Shown here in pieces: positions 21,701 to 51,151 of a stretch of 64,000 bases of DNA. The stretch is taken from positions 13,262,896 through 13,326,895 of the forward strand of contig NC_043755.1 in assembly GCF_902148845.1 (NCBI RefSeq). The letters are read 5' to 3'. The notes under the pieces were generated by a model. The model ran no database searches and was not told where the DNA came from. It saw only the letters and a program-made list of their open reading frames with translations. The position numbers were made by a program, and so were the translations under genes. Each line of letters starts with the position of its first letter. The first letter of the stretch is position 1. This stretch comes from Salarias fasciatus. Taxonomy: Eukaryota > Chordata > Actinopteri > Blenniiformes > Blenniidae.

Positions 21701-22030
21701 CTATGTCTTTAAAGAAGTACAGAAAAATGTGCTGACTGTGAATATCTGTGAATATTTGTCAATATGTCCAGTTTAGACAACACATCAATAATGACTCCTA
21801 AATGACCACGAATTGAAGGTAAGCCTGAAGTTTGGATCATCAGATGGCTGTCTGGAGGAGACATGGAGGCAGGGAGCAGAGCAGGCTGCATCCGGTGCTC
21901 CTCCAATGAGCGCAGCCGGATGCGCAGCCCCGTTTCCGTGCAGCTCGGGTCCTCCCAACATGATGTAATGTCATGAATATTGAAACAGGTTGCTTGTTGG
22001 TCGGGAGGCGCTCGAGTCAGCATCTCCTCT
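18702..22030. other. Long gene-free stretch upstream of SOGA3
   Basis: No open frame with recognisable homology was found. The words 'gataaagtggcatagaggatggatgg' near 19078 resemble a degenerate fish retroposon tail. The segment should hold distal regulatory sequence for SOGA3, but no defined element was recognised. Confidence 0.4.
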
Positions 22031-22088
22031 GCCTCCCCATCACCACTACCTTAAGCATCCGACAAAATAATAAAAACCCGACAGAAAG
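22031..22088 (+). promoter_or_regulatory. Candidate non-coding first exon end of SOGA3
   Basis: The sequence gacagaaag|gtaagaaaa at 22088/22089 is a good splice donor, and a matching acceptor (ttttctcttccag) ends at 23041, just before the SOGA3 ATG. The transcription start is not determined. Confidence 0.35.
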
Positions 22089-23101
22089 GTAAGAAAATGT
22101 TTGCAGCGTTATTATTCCAAGCGGTTAAACCTTTTTCTAAAGGACACAGACGGGTTTTCATCTTTTTGTTCTTTGTTTTTACGGAAAAGAGCAACAGCAG
22201 TAACCTGTATGAAGGACAAATGACTGACTGTGCTCCACATTTTTGTTCTTTATTGCCAGGCCTCCAGAATAGGTTGATTTACTGTTGCTGTTCCCCGCTG
22301 TTTAGGACACTCCGGGCAATGAATGAGTTGTTCTACTCATGAGTTGTGCTTTTCTGTTCCTTGCGGAATTTAATTTTCTTCAATCATGGTGATGTCTTGT
22401 TTGACGGTTTGCACGTCGGACCTCATGTTTCCGACGCTTTGAAAACCAGAGGCACCTTAAATAAATGCAGAGGCAGTGCAAATATGTAAAAAGTACGCGT
22501 TGCCCTTCGCATCTTGACACTTTTGTCGCTCGTCCTCCTGTTTAATGAGTCATCGGGCATGTTGGGTCTATGAGGGTGATGGCTGACAGGAAGCGGCGAG
22601 GAGGAGGCTGGAGCTGGACTCAGCCTTTGTTTCTGCTGGATCAGATTTTGTGCTCCTCTGAAGCTCATCTTTTTTATTTCCTTTTTCTTTTCTCACTTTC
22701 TGTCAACTGGATGAGCAGCGCTGGTTAATTGCCCGGCTCCTGATTCAGGAATAATGGCCACGGCTCTCTTGCTCTCACCCTCCGGGAACATGTGAAGAGA
22801 ATGTCTGCCCTAATTACCCAACCTGCAGCCGATCTCCTTTAAGTACCAACAAACAGGTCTGAATGGGCAACTTCTGGACCCACTGACACCTTTTGGTCTT
22901 TGTGCAAAACATGTTTTATGATTTGAACGGATCCATTTTTGGAGCCATTTCTGCGTCTAACTCCATGTATGAAATGTCTCATTGACATGTAAAGCGGCTC
23001 TTTTTTTTTGCCAATGTCTAAAAGAGTGTTTTCTCTTCCAGTGTGAGGGGTTTCGGTGAAGGAGATGGCTGTTGCTGAGGATGAACTGAGCCTCTGACAC
23101 C

Positions 23102-27648
<4,547 letters not shown>

Positions 27649-29200
27649 AGCACATGTCCAGCATCATATTATGTACATTCTTATGGTTTCTTTTTGACTT
27701 GTTCATTCATTTTATTCCTGTTATGTTAAAAAAAAAAAAAAAAAAACATCATGTAAGGTCACTCAAGGTACAGGACATTATCATTTTCCAAGACACCCAC
27801 TTTCGACATTTACTGGAGACCGCCCATCTCGCAGCTACTGCACACTGTTAGGTGAGTACGTCACTGGCTTCAGTGAACATGAGTTATGAGCTTCTCTTTA
27901 ACTAGCTTCTGTTCCAGATTTGAAAATGCTGTTTACTTTGGCTAATATCTCTTCTTCTGATGTGTGTGTGAATAATATCTGCTACTAGAAGACTTTTTTT
28001 GCACTCTGTCATACATGGAAATAAATAGTTTTTACTTTCAGAGCAGTTATCAGCAGCAGGAAGCGTGTGCAGGATATTTAGCTTCATTCAGAAATGATGT
28101 GGAAAACTGCTGTTACTATCAGTGTGAAGAATGTATGACGTCGCTAAGAGATCTACCGGTAAATCTCTTTTCCAAAATGTGAACCACCGTGACTGAGACA
28201 TATACTGGAGAATCAAAAGTAATCCTGATTTGTGAGACATGTTTGGTCTCTTCATCAAACATTTACATTCATAAGTTTGAGTGTTTCATCTGACTGCAGT
28301 AAAAGGTATAATGGACCTTTGAGGAGCAGGCTGGATTGTATAAATACTTCTTTTGGGTTATGGCTGCAGGTTAAGGTAGTGCAGACTGACTATACACAGA
28401 CTCAAGCACACACAGTAACAATGCTAGAGTCTGACCATAAAAAGTAGGCTTGTAAGTTCCTCTGAGGCAACTATAATGAGTCATGACTAAATGTCAGCAT
28501 AATCTGTAACAAATCACGGAGATGTCCAGGGAGTAAGGCATTGGCACTTTTGTAAATTTCGGATACATTATTCATTATGTTATGGAAAGATGCCCCTGGG
28601 TGGGTCTGAAAAAAAAAAAAATCCAAGAAAACTGTGTGGGCAGCGGATCTGTTTATGATGGAGCTGACCACCAGGACGAGGAGGGCCCGGTCCACTGCTC
28701 TGCAGCCCACCGGTGGGATGTCTAACGTCACATATTAGAGCCAGCTGTGGATCCAGAGAGGAGGAGAGACTGAGAGAGGAAGGGGAGGTTTTTATTTTTT
28801 TTTTTTTATATCCAGTTAATGAAAGCATCGTTTCAGCTGCAGGTCGTCGCTCTCCCAGTTGTTTTTATTAACTAAGCCGCAGCATTCCGGTAAAGGCATC
28901 ATTTCAACTACTCTGAACACATCAACTTTCAGGATCATACTTGAAGAAAAGGTAAAAGATTCGAATTTTGGTCGGGCAACATGTGGTTGGTGAGCACAGC
29001 AGCACTTATCGGTTGTAAAAGTAGTTCTTTAGTAAATTCTTTCAAATCTCTTTATAGCTCAGCGGAACTGCAGTGAAAATGTGGGGGTTTTTTTCGGGGA
29101 TAAGAGACAAATAAAATCGCTCTCCTCGTGACAGTCATCCCCCTGTCATGCTGAGAAAAGCAGGAGACAGTTGCGCTTTGTTTACGTTCTCGGTAGGACT
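27649..29200. other. SOGA3 3' UTR and intergenic sequence
   Basis: Contains an A19 run at 27729-27747 and A/T-runs near 28610 and 28795. No further coding exon is convincing. Read-through transcripts from SOGA3 into KIAA0408 would cross this segment as intron. Confidence 0.45.
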
Positions 29201-30045
29201 GTTTATTTTATTCCGTGCGAGAGCGCCACGCGCCTTATGTCTGTCTCTACGTTGTGATCTTGACCTAAATCGAATAACTTCGGACACGCAGCTGTGATGA
29301 TGGCGCTCACATCTGCAGCGGCGCTGCGCGTAACTGCGTCGATTTGCGTGGCCGCGGCGCAAGGTGGCACCTCCCGCCGCGCGCACGGGAGCCCCGGACC
29401 GATTAACGGAGGCTCTCCTGCAGCTTCTCCCAGGCGCCGCTCGGCTGTCCGGCTTCAGGAAAATAAACTCATGGTTACAAGAGGGGTAAAAATACTACTC
29501 GGGCCGCTCTTACATCAGAGCGCTCCGTGATATTTTTGGGAACTTCTCCCGTTCGCCTCGGAGTGGTTACTGGGTGTCTGCCGCTGCCAGCGCTGGACTG
29601 TCGCCTACAAACGAGTCTGCGACGGCACACGGAGTCCAAAGACGGAAGAGGAAAGAAACAAACAAACAAGCAAACAGACGGCGCAGGTGTGCAGCTGTGG
29701 GATAGTTTCAAAAGGAGAGGACCGCAGCAGCGGCGGCAGAATGACGGCTTGACCCGGTCCGGAGGAGGCATGGAGGAGACCTGCGATCACCCAGCGGTGA
29801 AGTCCTCCCGGAGAGCCGCTGTGTGGCCCGCGGGGGAGGATTTGCCTGGCTTTGGATAATTGCCACTTTCACCGTGCAAAAACAAAACAAAACAAAAAAA
29901 CAAAACAAAACGGTGTGTTGGAAACTGAACTGATTCGATTTTTCACAGAAGACATGGATACTTACAAAATAGCTTGGTGATCAGCTGCTTTTCAATCAGT
30001 TGTGTGTTTTTCTTTTTTTCTTTTTCAATTTAATGCACTGGAAAT
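29200..30045 (+). promoter_or_regulatory. CpG-rich promoter and 5' UTR region of KIAA0408
   Basis: Base composition changes sharply to GC- and CpG-rich between about 29200 and 29860 (for example gcggcgctgcgcgtaactgcg and ggccgcggcgcaag), ending shortly before the KIAA0408 ATG. This suggests an independent start site rather than only read-through from SOGA3. No TATA box was identified. Confidence 0.5.
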
Positions 30046-41592
<11,547 letters not shown>

Positions 41593-42600
41593 CCTTCATC
41601 TCACCGTATGTTTGTACCAACCGGAAGCCTTCAATGATAACCTCTGAACTCTGAACCTTCGATTTTTCTCTTTATACTGCTGCATATACCAAATCCAAAC
41701 GGCTTTTCCACCAATACAGACTCAGAAGTGCTTTAGTCGTGAGTTCATGTACTCATATTTAGAATGTATGTGCATCCAGTGGTGCTTATATGACAAAAAG
41801 AGCAAGTGAATGACGTGAAGGACAATAGGTATCCTGCAGTATGGTCTCAGTCACCTTGCAGACGGTACGCCTGCCATGGAGGACAGTGAAAGTGGGATTT
41901 TAAGAAGAAAGTAAACATGTCCTCCATTCATTTATACCAACCATTTCAATAGATGGCCTTTACTCAGGTCTGGATTCTAGCTTCTATTACTGTACCCTCG
42001 CAGATCTAGCAACCGCAGACCGATCACTGCCCCCTCTGTTCTCTATACTCTTATCTACACTCTCACACTTTGTGGGGATTAACCTAACAACTTTTAGCGA
42101 AGCGAAATTCAGAAGAATGTGTTAATTATGTTTTTTTTCTGTACAATTGCAGCATCATGTAGAATTCAGCGTTAACGACAGTGGAGCAGAGATTTCACTT
42201 ACTTTCTCAGTATGCTAAATACAGCGGTGTCCATTTCTGCCTTCTTTCATATCACACACACCAGGACTGTACCTTGCCTGTGACTGAAACATGTCTGCTT
42301 TACATTCATGTGTGGCTTTATATTTTTTCAGAAATAAGCAAAGCAACATTTACTTGATATCAATGGATCAAATGAAATGTGAGTTCTTTTTTTTTTATAA
42401 CTTTGTACCAAAGGCTGGGTTTTTATGCATTTTATTTCATTTGAAAATTAAATGCAATGTTTATAATGGCATTTGATTTCTCTGTCAATCCACTGCTGAT
42501 GTTTTCCATATATATAAAAAAAAGAAGTTAAATCTCATCTAGGACCGCCTGCTTTTTTCCTTTTTTTTTATTTTGCAAAACATGATTATGATGCTTATGT

Positions 42601-42606
42601 AATAAA
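42601..42606 (+). terminator. AATAAA poly(A) signal of KIAA0408
   Basis: A canonical signal about 1.0 kb after the stop codon. The intervening sequence is a plausible 3' UTR without other genes. Confidence 0.5.
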
Positions 42607-42619
42607 GAAGTCTTTTTTC

Positions 42620-45600
42620 TACTTTTGCTAACTCTAAATGGTCACATATCAGGACATTGCTCAGCCGAGTAGTACAGAATTTTTCGGGGTCAAAGTGGTG
42701 AACCATATGATGAAGGTGATGCCTTTGCTGTTCTTTTTGTGTAATAAACATGAGAACATAATGGCTTCTCTCCTCCTTTCGCCTCAACTTGCAACACACA
42801 GTCACGTTTTTCCATATAGAGCTTTTACACAGGCTGTGTCATGTTGTGTTTGTCAGACAGTTGCACTGCCAAAAACATTTCCCGGCAGTGTAAAACCGAT
42901 TTCTGAGCACACCATAAAATATAGTGTCATGGGAGTGTTCCTCTAAGCTTTTGTTTCTGAATAGCCCTGTAAGCAGCCCCTTGTTTTCTTAACGTGTCTA
43001 TTAATATAACCTTTGATCATTTGCTCACTGACTACATGCTCCCTCGACCTCGTCGCTGTGCAGCTTCCAGGCCTCATAGTTTTCATCTCCAGCCTTGCAG
43101 TCGGGGCGACGCGATCGGTTCGAGACATCAATCAAACATTGCTCATGATTATTAATCTGCTTGAAACGAGAGGATTTGAATGTGATCACTGGGCTCACAA
43201 AGAAAAACCATCAGAACTGAATGAGTGAACTCGCTTCACTCGGCTGTACACCTTTGCATCTTTTCGCATCACGCGCTTAAACTTGTCCCCAAACATTTCT
43301 CGCAGTTCTTTTTCTTAAATTGATTCTGTTTGAACAGTGTGATGATTTTAATTTCACATGTATTATTTTTATTGTTGCCATCAAAAATGTCACATCGTCT
43401 CTGGTGTTTGACTCTTATTTATGTGGCTGCCTGATTAATCAGTTTGGCACCCTCAGACTTCTATTGCACCTACAAAGGGAGACGCCACCATGTGCACCCG
43501 AGCCTCTGAAAGGGGAGGACACCTAACCCCTTCCCCTGAAACCTGGCACCGTGGACTGACTGAACTGACAGGTGCTACAATGTTGTGGAGCCAGAAATCC
43601 TACCCCGGCCCTGATATAAATATAAATATTATTATTCCCTCCTGATGTCCAGCCCACTGCTGCACTGGCTGTCTCACTTCGTTTTCCTGTGACAAGGTTG
43701 GTCGGCAGTGTAGATTCCCGTTGCTGGACAGCACTCAAGCCTGGAGGTTTCCAGATGCTGAAAGCATTATATAACCAGCGCTAACATCCCGATCCCAGCG
43801 CTGCTTCAGATCACAACGCTGGAAAGAATTTATGAAAAACTCTGGATTTCATTATGCAATGTGCAGGATGACCACGGTTAGCGTAAAGATTGCTACCATG
43901 TGAAACAAATCAGCTGCTTTACAAGAGTATGCAGATCATTTTTGGTAATAGTTACAAATGTCAACTTCTGGATGAGCCTGAAGTAACGAACGCCCGGACA
44001 TGTTGGTGATATTCACTGAAAGCAACAAGAAGTGTAATGGCACAGTATAACTATAAACATCCCGCCAGTAAATATACGGTCAATATAAAAGTCACACCAG
44101 TTCTGAGGCAGAAGTTGGATATTGGTCTGTTCATTCAGCTGTTAATTTGCAAGAACTAACCTTTGGATAAGTTGTAGGAACTTTTCAGCAGGATAATCAT
44201 ACTTTGGAAACTAAGAAAATTCCATGACACAACTCTGTTTATTCAGATGGGTTGAGATTCCTATTTTTTTTTTAATTTTTTTTTTAGGTTGATTGCAATA
44301 AATGCGTGATCAAAGATTGTGTAATCATCACAGTGTTCCAGAGAAACTGATCTGTCTATTCTGATGAAACTGCCCCAATGAGAAGTTTTGTGCATGCATA
44401 AGTCTCAAATCTTACTCAAAATAGAGGACTGATGTGATTGCTGCATGGCCTTGAGTGCAGTTTACTCACTGCACAAGAATTCTAATAAGCAACAGTACAG
44501 GTTACATTTTGGAGAGCAGCCCTCTTGTGTGTTGTTGTGTGAATAATAAAACCAAACTGGTTTGCAAGAAAGTCCTGCGCCGTCTTTCCTGTTAGCGGTG
44601 CCTTTGTAAAACCATTTCTCTCGGAGATTAAGCTTGCATTACTTCAGGCTTTTCTCTTTCCCTTGGCGTTCTGTGAATTGCTAAGAAAAGGATTAGAGTG
44701 AACACTGCTGCTGGTATTCACAGCTGAGGGTTGGTTTAAAATGTATTGTAGACATCACAGTAAATGGCTGTGTTTTGTCTCCGAGTGGTTTCATTGGCCT
44801 TTCGAATGGCCACATCCTCTTTGCTGCCTCCACTAAAAAAACACTTGCCCTCCGGTGTCTCCTGGCTCTCTGCCTGCACTCCTCTCAGGAAACCTCCAAA
44901 CCCCTCAGAGCCTCTGGCAACTGACAAGCTGCCATTTTCCTTGTTCTGAAATAGACCATGATTGACATCTATGTGTGTTATGCATTTATTTAGAATATTA
45001 AAAAAGACAAACAGTAAATAAAGAAGTGTGTATTGTCATGACACACTTATTCAATACCAAAAAAATACATCACTCTCTCAGCTAATCCTCATCCCCACTG
45101 GGTGTGGGTGAGGATTAGGTGTCGTCATATCTTGGTGTGTTGGTACAGCGGCGTGCTGACTCCAGTGCATTCCCTGACTTCCTGTGGAGCCCCAGACAGC
45201 CACATATCGATCAGCACACTGGCGCATCAGTTTGGAGGCCTCATACATTACACACACACACACACACACTCACATCCTGAAACACACTGATATACACGCA
45301 ACAGCATGTTGGCATGCATATAGAGAAATGAGAGTCTCTCTCCTCCTCCCATTAGCCAGGTTGCGATTTCAGACTGGCTTCCATTACCAGCCTGCGGCTA
45401 AATCACTGATATCCGGATGGATGATAAGAACCGGCTAAAAGGTCCAAACAGGGAATGAATGGAAGTAAAAAAAAAAAACAAAAACCAAAAAGAGACAATG
45501 TTTTCAAATTGTTGGAGAATGAAGGACAGGTTTATGGCAAGCAGTTGGAGCTTTTATTGAATATCTTTGATGTCATGAGAAGGTTTAGCTTCAGCTATTT

Positions 45601-47924
45601 CATTACACGTCACCTGAAGTGATTTATGTTTCACTTTAAGACATTCATGCATGAAGATTCCACAAGACCCACAGTGTTGTCCAGGTATAGTGTTCACAGA
45701 ATTGTATTTATAGGCAGGCTACTTTCTAGCTGACTGAGCTGGACTGTACAGAGAAAAAAAGAGAGTCGCTGTGTCTGGAATGACTGCCCGGGATGAGTCT
45801 CACCAACCTTTCTGAATTCCTTCCCCACTTTTAAATAGACTGGAGAGGTGAGGGCTGTTAAACAGAGCAGTGTCTCTCACAGTCCAGGATACAGTGTGGT
45901 GTATTCCTGTTAACGGCCTTTAATGCTCCCACTGCCTGTCATGACAGAACATTTATACAGGTCTTAACAAGGGGAAAACAAGAACACTTATTCATATCTA
46001 TTAAATGTAGCGCAGAGTCACTGCATTTAATAGATTTTATTTATTGTTTTACACTATGTTGTTTTTTTTCTTTCTTTTTATCTTATGCGGTTTTTTTTTA
46101 AATTGCATCTGGCTTTATCTTACTGTTCAGAAATCTAAGTCTACTCCATATGGAAAGTGTACTTGCGTCCTTCGATGAGGGATTCAGTTATCTATTATTT
46201 ATTGAGTTGTGCAAGGAGTGCGTGCATGAATGTGAGAGCACACTGGAAGGCTGCAAATGAATTGCTCCTAGTGGGATCAATAAAGTTTTCTCATCTGAAT
46301 CTAATATTTAGTTTTCAGAATTCCTTTGGTTGCACTTGTGAAACAACACGTTTTCAACATGTTACATTGCAGATGTCACATCAAAGATAGATTTTGTGGG
46401 CGGTGGACATTTGGTTTTACCCTTTGATTCAACTAACATAAAAGTGTTTGAGTCCTCTGTTATTTTTGCAGAGGAGGTGGAGACAGGGGTGAGGGATTTA
46501 TGCTCTCAGTTGTTATAGATCAGAGCACAGAGCAGGAAGCATCTCAACCTTCTCCCTCTGTCTCTCACACCATCATTCAGTATTTTTCTCTCCTTCTTGT
46601 TTGTTCACGTCTACATGCTTCACGACTTTAAACTCTCTCATCCTCACATTTGACCTGCTTCTTCCTACATATGAGAGCAATATAAAAAATCTTTGCAGAC
46701 ATCTTTAGTTCTACCCATGTTTTGTCTTGAGGCAAATCTAGTGATCTTAAAACTGTGCTGAATTGTGTACATGTGGGTCAGCAGCAGTTTGAGCCTGTCT
46801 GTGTTTGCACAGTAGTATGATCCCAGAGCATTTCACACTTTTCACAGGCACTTAGAAAGGTGGGACCTCTGCCTCTGACACACTTCTAGCAGGAGTTGAA
46901 GTGGTCACTTCCTTGAAGAAAACCTCCATGTCTCATTGCTACTACACAGCATACTTTAATTATTGAGAAAATAATAAAAACAATAATAAAAATCCAAACA
47001 CAATGTGAAACATTTGAGCTGACCAGTTGTCCTGATAACAGTGTCACCACCCATATACTGTAACATATTTTCTGGGTGTTGCTTTGATTCTCTCTGCTAC
47101 TGAATAAGGACATGTCTGCAGAGCCTGTTCCTCCGCATACCATGTTTACAGATTTCACAGACAAAGAGCAGATTATTCGGTTTTACAGTAAGACCACGAC
47201 ATATTACAACACAGCACAACAGGTTATTGTTTGTAGAGTGATATTTACAAGATCCAGACCCAAAACAGTGCAGGCTGTGGATATTTGTTCAGAGATATTG
47301 TTCAAATGAACCTCAATCTGATCAGTTTAAATAAGCTATACCGCCTCCCTGTGGATGAAGTTAGAAACTACACGTGTGTCCCTACTGGACTTCCTTCGAG
47401 GCTTTGTTTCTAGAGGGACATATTTCAGGGTAACACCAGTCAGACGTCAAGGTGGGATTCTGTGTTTTTGTTACTAAAAGTCTGTTTTTTTCAATTATTG
47501 TAGCTTTGTATTAAGGTTAATCACAAAATATAGCTGAACGTTCGTTTATTGTGGATGCTTGGTGGTTTAACTGTTTCTGGATTTATGAACGTTCGTACTT
47601 ATAACTTGGCTTCAAAAACAACATGTTTTCTTTTTTTTTAACCAATCGAAACGTAACAGGACAGTACAGTGGCGTCGTCTTGCATCTAAACTCACAGTGA
47701 AAAAAACCCAGGCTTGAATCCGGTTTGCATGTTCTTCCTGTGCTGCGTTTTTTCACGTGACTCTAAATTGCCCCGACATGTAAATCATGTGAATGTACGT
47801 GACTCTGAGTTGACACCCTGCAACACCAAACTGAATGAAGTGCTAAAGAAGATGAATGATTGGATGGATTGAGTACTTTAGATTGGCTCTGTCATGCAGC
47901 TGTCATTGTCATCATTTATCTACA
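42620..47924. other. Intergenic stretch between KIAA0408 and ECHDC1
   Basis: No gene was recognised. A block at about 46030-46300 ends in tgggatcaataaagttttct, which looks like the 3' tail of a fish LINE. A short CA repeat lies at 45250-45269. A degenerate retroposon tail is likely at about 47690-47880 (ttgcatgttcttcctgtg, gactctaaattgcccc). The non-coding first exon of ECHDC1 should lie in or near the right part but was not identified. Confidence 0.4.
45250..45269 (+). repeat. Short (CA)n microsatellite
   Basis: Ten CA units. Confidence 0.85.
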
Positions 47925-48421
47925 CCATTAGTGTCACTTTTTTTTTAATTCAAGTTCCACATACAACCCAATTACATCTTCAGTTGGGCCATGAAGCACA
48001 CCAAAAATAGTCTTTAAATTCAAACTTAGAAGTTTTTCTTTGTTGTACTGCAGTTTACATGATGAAAACATCTATATTTGTGCTAAAATCAAACATTTAT
48101 TGCAAACAAAAAAAAAAAAAAAGATGACAATCTAAATGTAAAGGCAATTTTAATGAGGCCCTCTGGTGCAAATGTTGCATTATGCATGTTTTTACAATCT
48201 GGCTTTGGGGCTAGTTTGACAGATGGCATTTTCACGGCGAGGCAGAGAGCTTTCATGGCGGCGTCTCTGTTGTGTTGTGTCCGATACTCTGAAGAAATCT
48301 GTTATAAAAATCACTTTTTTCTACAGAATTTTTAAAATTTGCTTCCTGGTTTGGTGAGCCAGATTGGAGCCTCTCGATGGCCCGTTTTGGCCCACAGGTC
48401 TTATATTTGACACCCCAGATC
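47925..48421. mobile_element. hAT-like MITE remnant
   Basis: The left end carries aattcaagttccacatacaa, and the right end carries tggcccgttttggcccacag followed by tttgacacccc. I recognise these words as the two ends of a widespread fish hAT-type non-autonomous repeat. The copy is about 0.5 kb, lacks a transposase, and contains an A15 run. It lies about 300 bp upstream of the first ECHDC1 coding exon. Confidence 0.4.
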
Positions 48422-48709
48422 TAAAGTATCCGCTTCCTAAGTTTTGTGCATATAAATGTATCACCTTTTTCATGTCTCTCTTCAAAGGAATTGAAACATC
48501 AGCTTATGTGAAGCAATAGGCTTTAGTCTGACTCTAAAGAAAAAAAAAGAACATATTACATTCTTCTTTGTTGCAGCAGTGTGTCATTCTTCTTCACTCT
48601 GCTGTTCGAACATTAATATAATATACCTTTTTCTTCCATATTTTTAGTTGAAGCTTCAGATCAAAGTAAACTGACTTTTTTCTTCCTTCCTCTATTCCGT
48701 TGCAGCAGG

Positions 48710-50214
48710 ATGGTCCTGTGTACACTGAGGCATCAGCTTCTGAAGAGCAGCCGCTGCTGCGGGTCCACGGTCAGGTAATGGAACTGTTTATCAATATGTT
48801 AGTTAATGGAGTCATAAATAAAGGAACATCCCATCTCATTAGGTGGAACTCTTTCCACCATTCATGTGCTGTATAAACTGTGATGTTCGCAGGCTGCTGC
48901 AGAGAAAGAGCAGTGGCTGTGTCTACTCCAGTATTCATGGCTTCGATAAGGAGGAGATCCGACAGAAGCTGCAGGCCTTTCCTGGAGGCTCCATAGATCT
49001 GCTGAAACAAGACTCCGGCATCGCCGTGCTGACCATCAACAACCCCTCCCGTATGAACGCTTTCTCTGGTGAGGTTTGATTAACGCTGCGTATTTTCAGT
49101 GGCCACACAGACTCTTGCAGATGGAGCGTTATCGATTCCACTTTCTCATGAACAGTAATGCATTTCATTCCTCCCAGGCAGCATGATGGTGGATCTGGAG
49201 GAGAGGGTGACTGAGCTGGAGGACTGGGCGGATGGCAAAGGACTCATTGTTCAGGGTGCTGCTGGAACTTTCAGCTCGGGGTCAGACCTCAACGCTGTCC
49301 GGGCCATATCGAACCCAGAGGTATCACACATGATGAATGCTTGACTGTAAAACTCAAGCAGTCAGCCTCCAGGCCATCCTCTGTTCTTGCTTGTCTTTTG
49401 TCTCTCGGTCGCTTTTTGATCTATTTCCTCCCCAAGATTTTCACACAGTGCTTCTCATTCTTTATAGGACGGGATGAAAATGTGCATGTTCATGCAGAAC
49501 GCTCTCACGAGGCTGCTAAGGTAAAGGTTTTTCAGCTCCGGAGTGAACATGAAGGAGTCTGAGTGTTATGTAATGTTCGCCACGGTCTGCTGACAGACGG
49601 TTTCCTCGGTGCAGGCTGCCTCTTATCTCTGTTGCTCTGGTGGAGGGGAAAGCGCTGGGAGGAGGCTCAGAGCTCACCACTGCCTGTGATTTCAGGTAGT
49701 TTTCAAATCACTGATTAAATGATTGAAATCTCCCGCATTAAAAAAAAAAAAAAAAAAAAGAAAATCATTGTTTACGTGTGTTGCCTTGTCTCACAGATTG
49801 ATGGCGTCAGACAGCGTCATCCAGTTTGTTCATAAACATATGGGTTTGGTCCCAGGCTGGGGCGGCGCTTCACGACTCGTCCGCATAGTAGGAAGTCAGG
49901 CAGCGCTGAAGCTGCTGGGAGGTGCTATAAAGGTGGACTCTGAGCTGGGGCTGAACATTGGACTGGCAGATGATGTCCTGGAGGCCAATGAGGCGGCAGC
50001 AGGTGGAGAAACCCGCCTGCAGCAGGCCGAGAAGTGGCTCAGTCGCTACACCAAAGGACCTGCCCCAGTGATCCAAGCTGTGAAGAGGGTCGTGCTATCA
50101 GGGAGAGAGCTTCCTCTGTCGGACGCCCTGAGGGCTGAAAAGGACGTGTTTGGCACCGTGTGGGGAGGTCCTGCTAACCTGCAGGCTCTGGCCAAAAACT
50201 CCAAACACAAATAA
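48710..50214 (+). CDS. echdc1: ECHDC1, ethylmalonyl-CoA decarboxylase, six coding exons
   Basis: The exons are 48710-48774, 48893-49068, 49178-49320, 49468-49520, 49615-49695 and 49797-50214, all GT-AG with matching phases, giving 311 aa (human 307). The enzyme decarboxylates ethylmalonyl-CoA, and to a lesser extent methylmalonyl-CoA, that arises by acetyl-CoA carboxylase side activity, so it acts as cytosolic metabolite repair. It belongs to the crotonase superfamily. The signatures follow the human order: FPGGSIDL, NNPSRMNAFSG, GTFSSGSDLNAVR, MCMFMQNALTRLLRLPLISV, ALGGGSELTTACDFR (oxyanion-hole region), MGLVPGWGGASRLV and TVWGGPANLQALAK. The first exon follows a tgcag acceptor, so at least one non-coding exon lies upstream. 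The gene is compact, with all introns under 160 bp, and converges on RNF146. Confidence 0.95.
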
Positions 50215-50440
50215 CCCACTTTCACTCTCAGAGCACCTCGAAGCAGCAAATGTGAACTGAAATATTTTGTTGTGATCAGAGATCTGCTGCAGCACCAGTC
50301 ACTGAAACACACTGTCTGCCTGCGGGTGATCGATATCGCGGACAGCAGTTATCTCAACAAACCATGATCTCTGGTACAGGTTGAACTGACGTCTGTGTTT
50401 ACTCTGGAAATGAGGACTAATATTTACATTTATCCAATTG

Positions 50441-50446
50441 AATAAA
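50441..50446 (+). terminator. AATAAA poly(A) signal of ECHDC1
   Basis: A canonical signal 227 bp after the stop codon. Confidence 0.65.
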
Positions 50447-50464
50447 ACAAGACTAAAATTTCCT

Positions 50465-51130
50465 GCGACTATGGCCTGTTGCATTTTTACTGAATGTATT
50501 TTGAATTTCCTGTCTACAAGTGAGGATCCATGATAGAGTGATTATGGTAAGAATCAGATCATTGATCTGACTGATGATATTAGTACACATATTGTAACCT
50601 TGATCATCACTTCAGCTTGTTTTTTTTAAATTAACTGAGTGATTCTTTACCATAGAGATTGTTTGATTTTCCTTACTTTGCCGAACAGCTCTCACTGCTA
50701 CATCAAAACCCTTCATCACTGGACAATCAGACGCACATGCTGAATACTGTATTGAGAATTCTTGACAAATTTGCTCTTGCAAATCACATCTTGCTGGTAA
50801 TTTAGACGTTACAAAGACACCGGTGTGCAGAGAGTGAAGTGGAAAAGCAGAGCAGGTCTCTGGAGGCCACCAGGCCTTGTTCCTCTTTCAGGGGTTATGT
50901 TTCCTGGCTAGAGACTCAGCTGTTTAATACTGGCTGTGGTCAGAATACCAAACACCTTCAAGGTGAGGCAATAAAAGCTGTAAACAGTTGGAAATGGCTG
51001 TACTTCAAGTTCTGCTTGGAACAGCAAAAGAAGAAAAAAAAAAAAAAAAAACAAACAGGATTGGTAGAGATGATCGAATTTAAAAAAAAGTCAGAAATGA
51101 CTCAAATTGATGCAAGCACAAAAATATCCA
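50465..51130. other. Spacer between convergent ECHDC1 and RNF146
   Basis: AT-rich, with an A-run at 51032-51050. No gene was seen. Confidence 0.45.
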
Positions 51131-51151
51131 TTTAGGATGATGAAATGACAG

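Noticed and set aside
27766-27843. 78-bp candidate exon ending at gtgagtacg with a reasonable frame (TFDIYWRPPISQLLHTV)
   Set aside because: The acceptor lies behind an A-run without a pyrimidine tract, and the open frame does not match the phase 0 end of SOGA3 exon 9.
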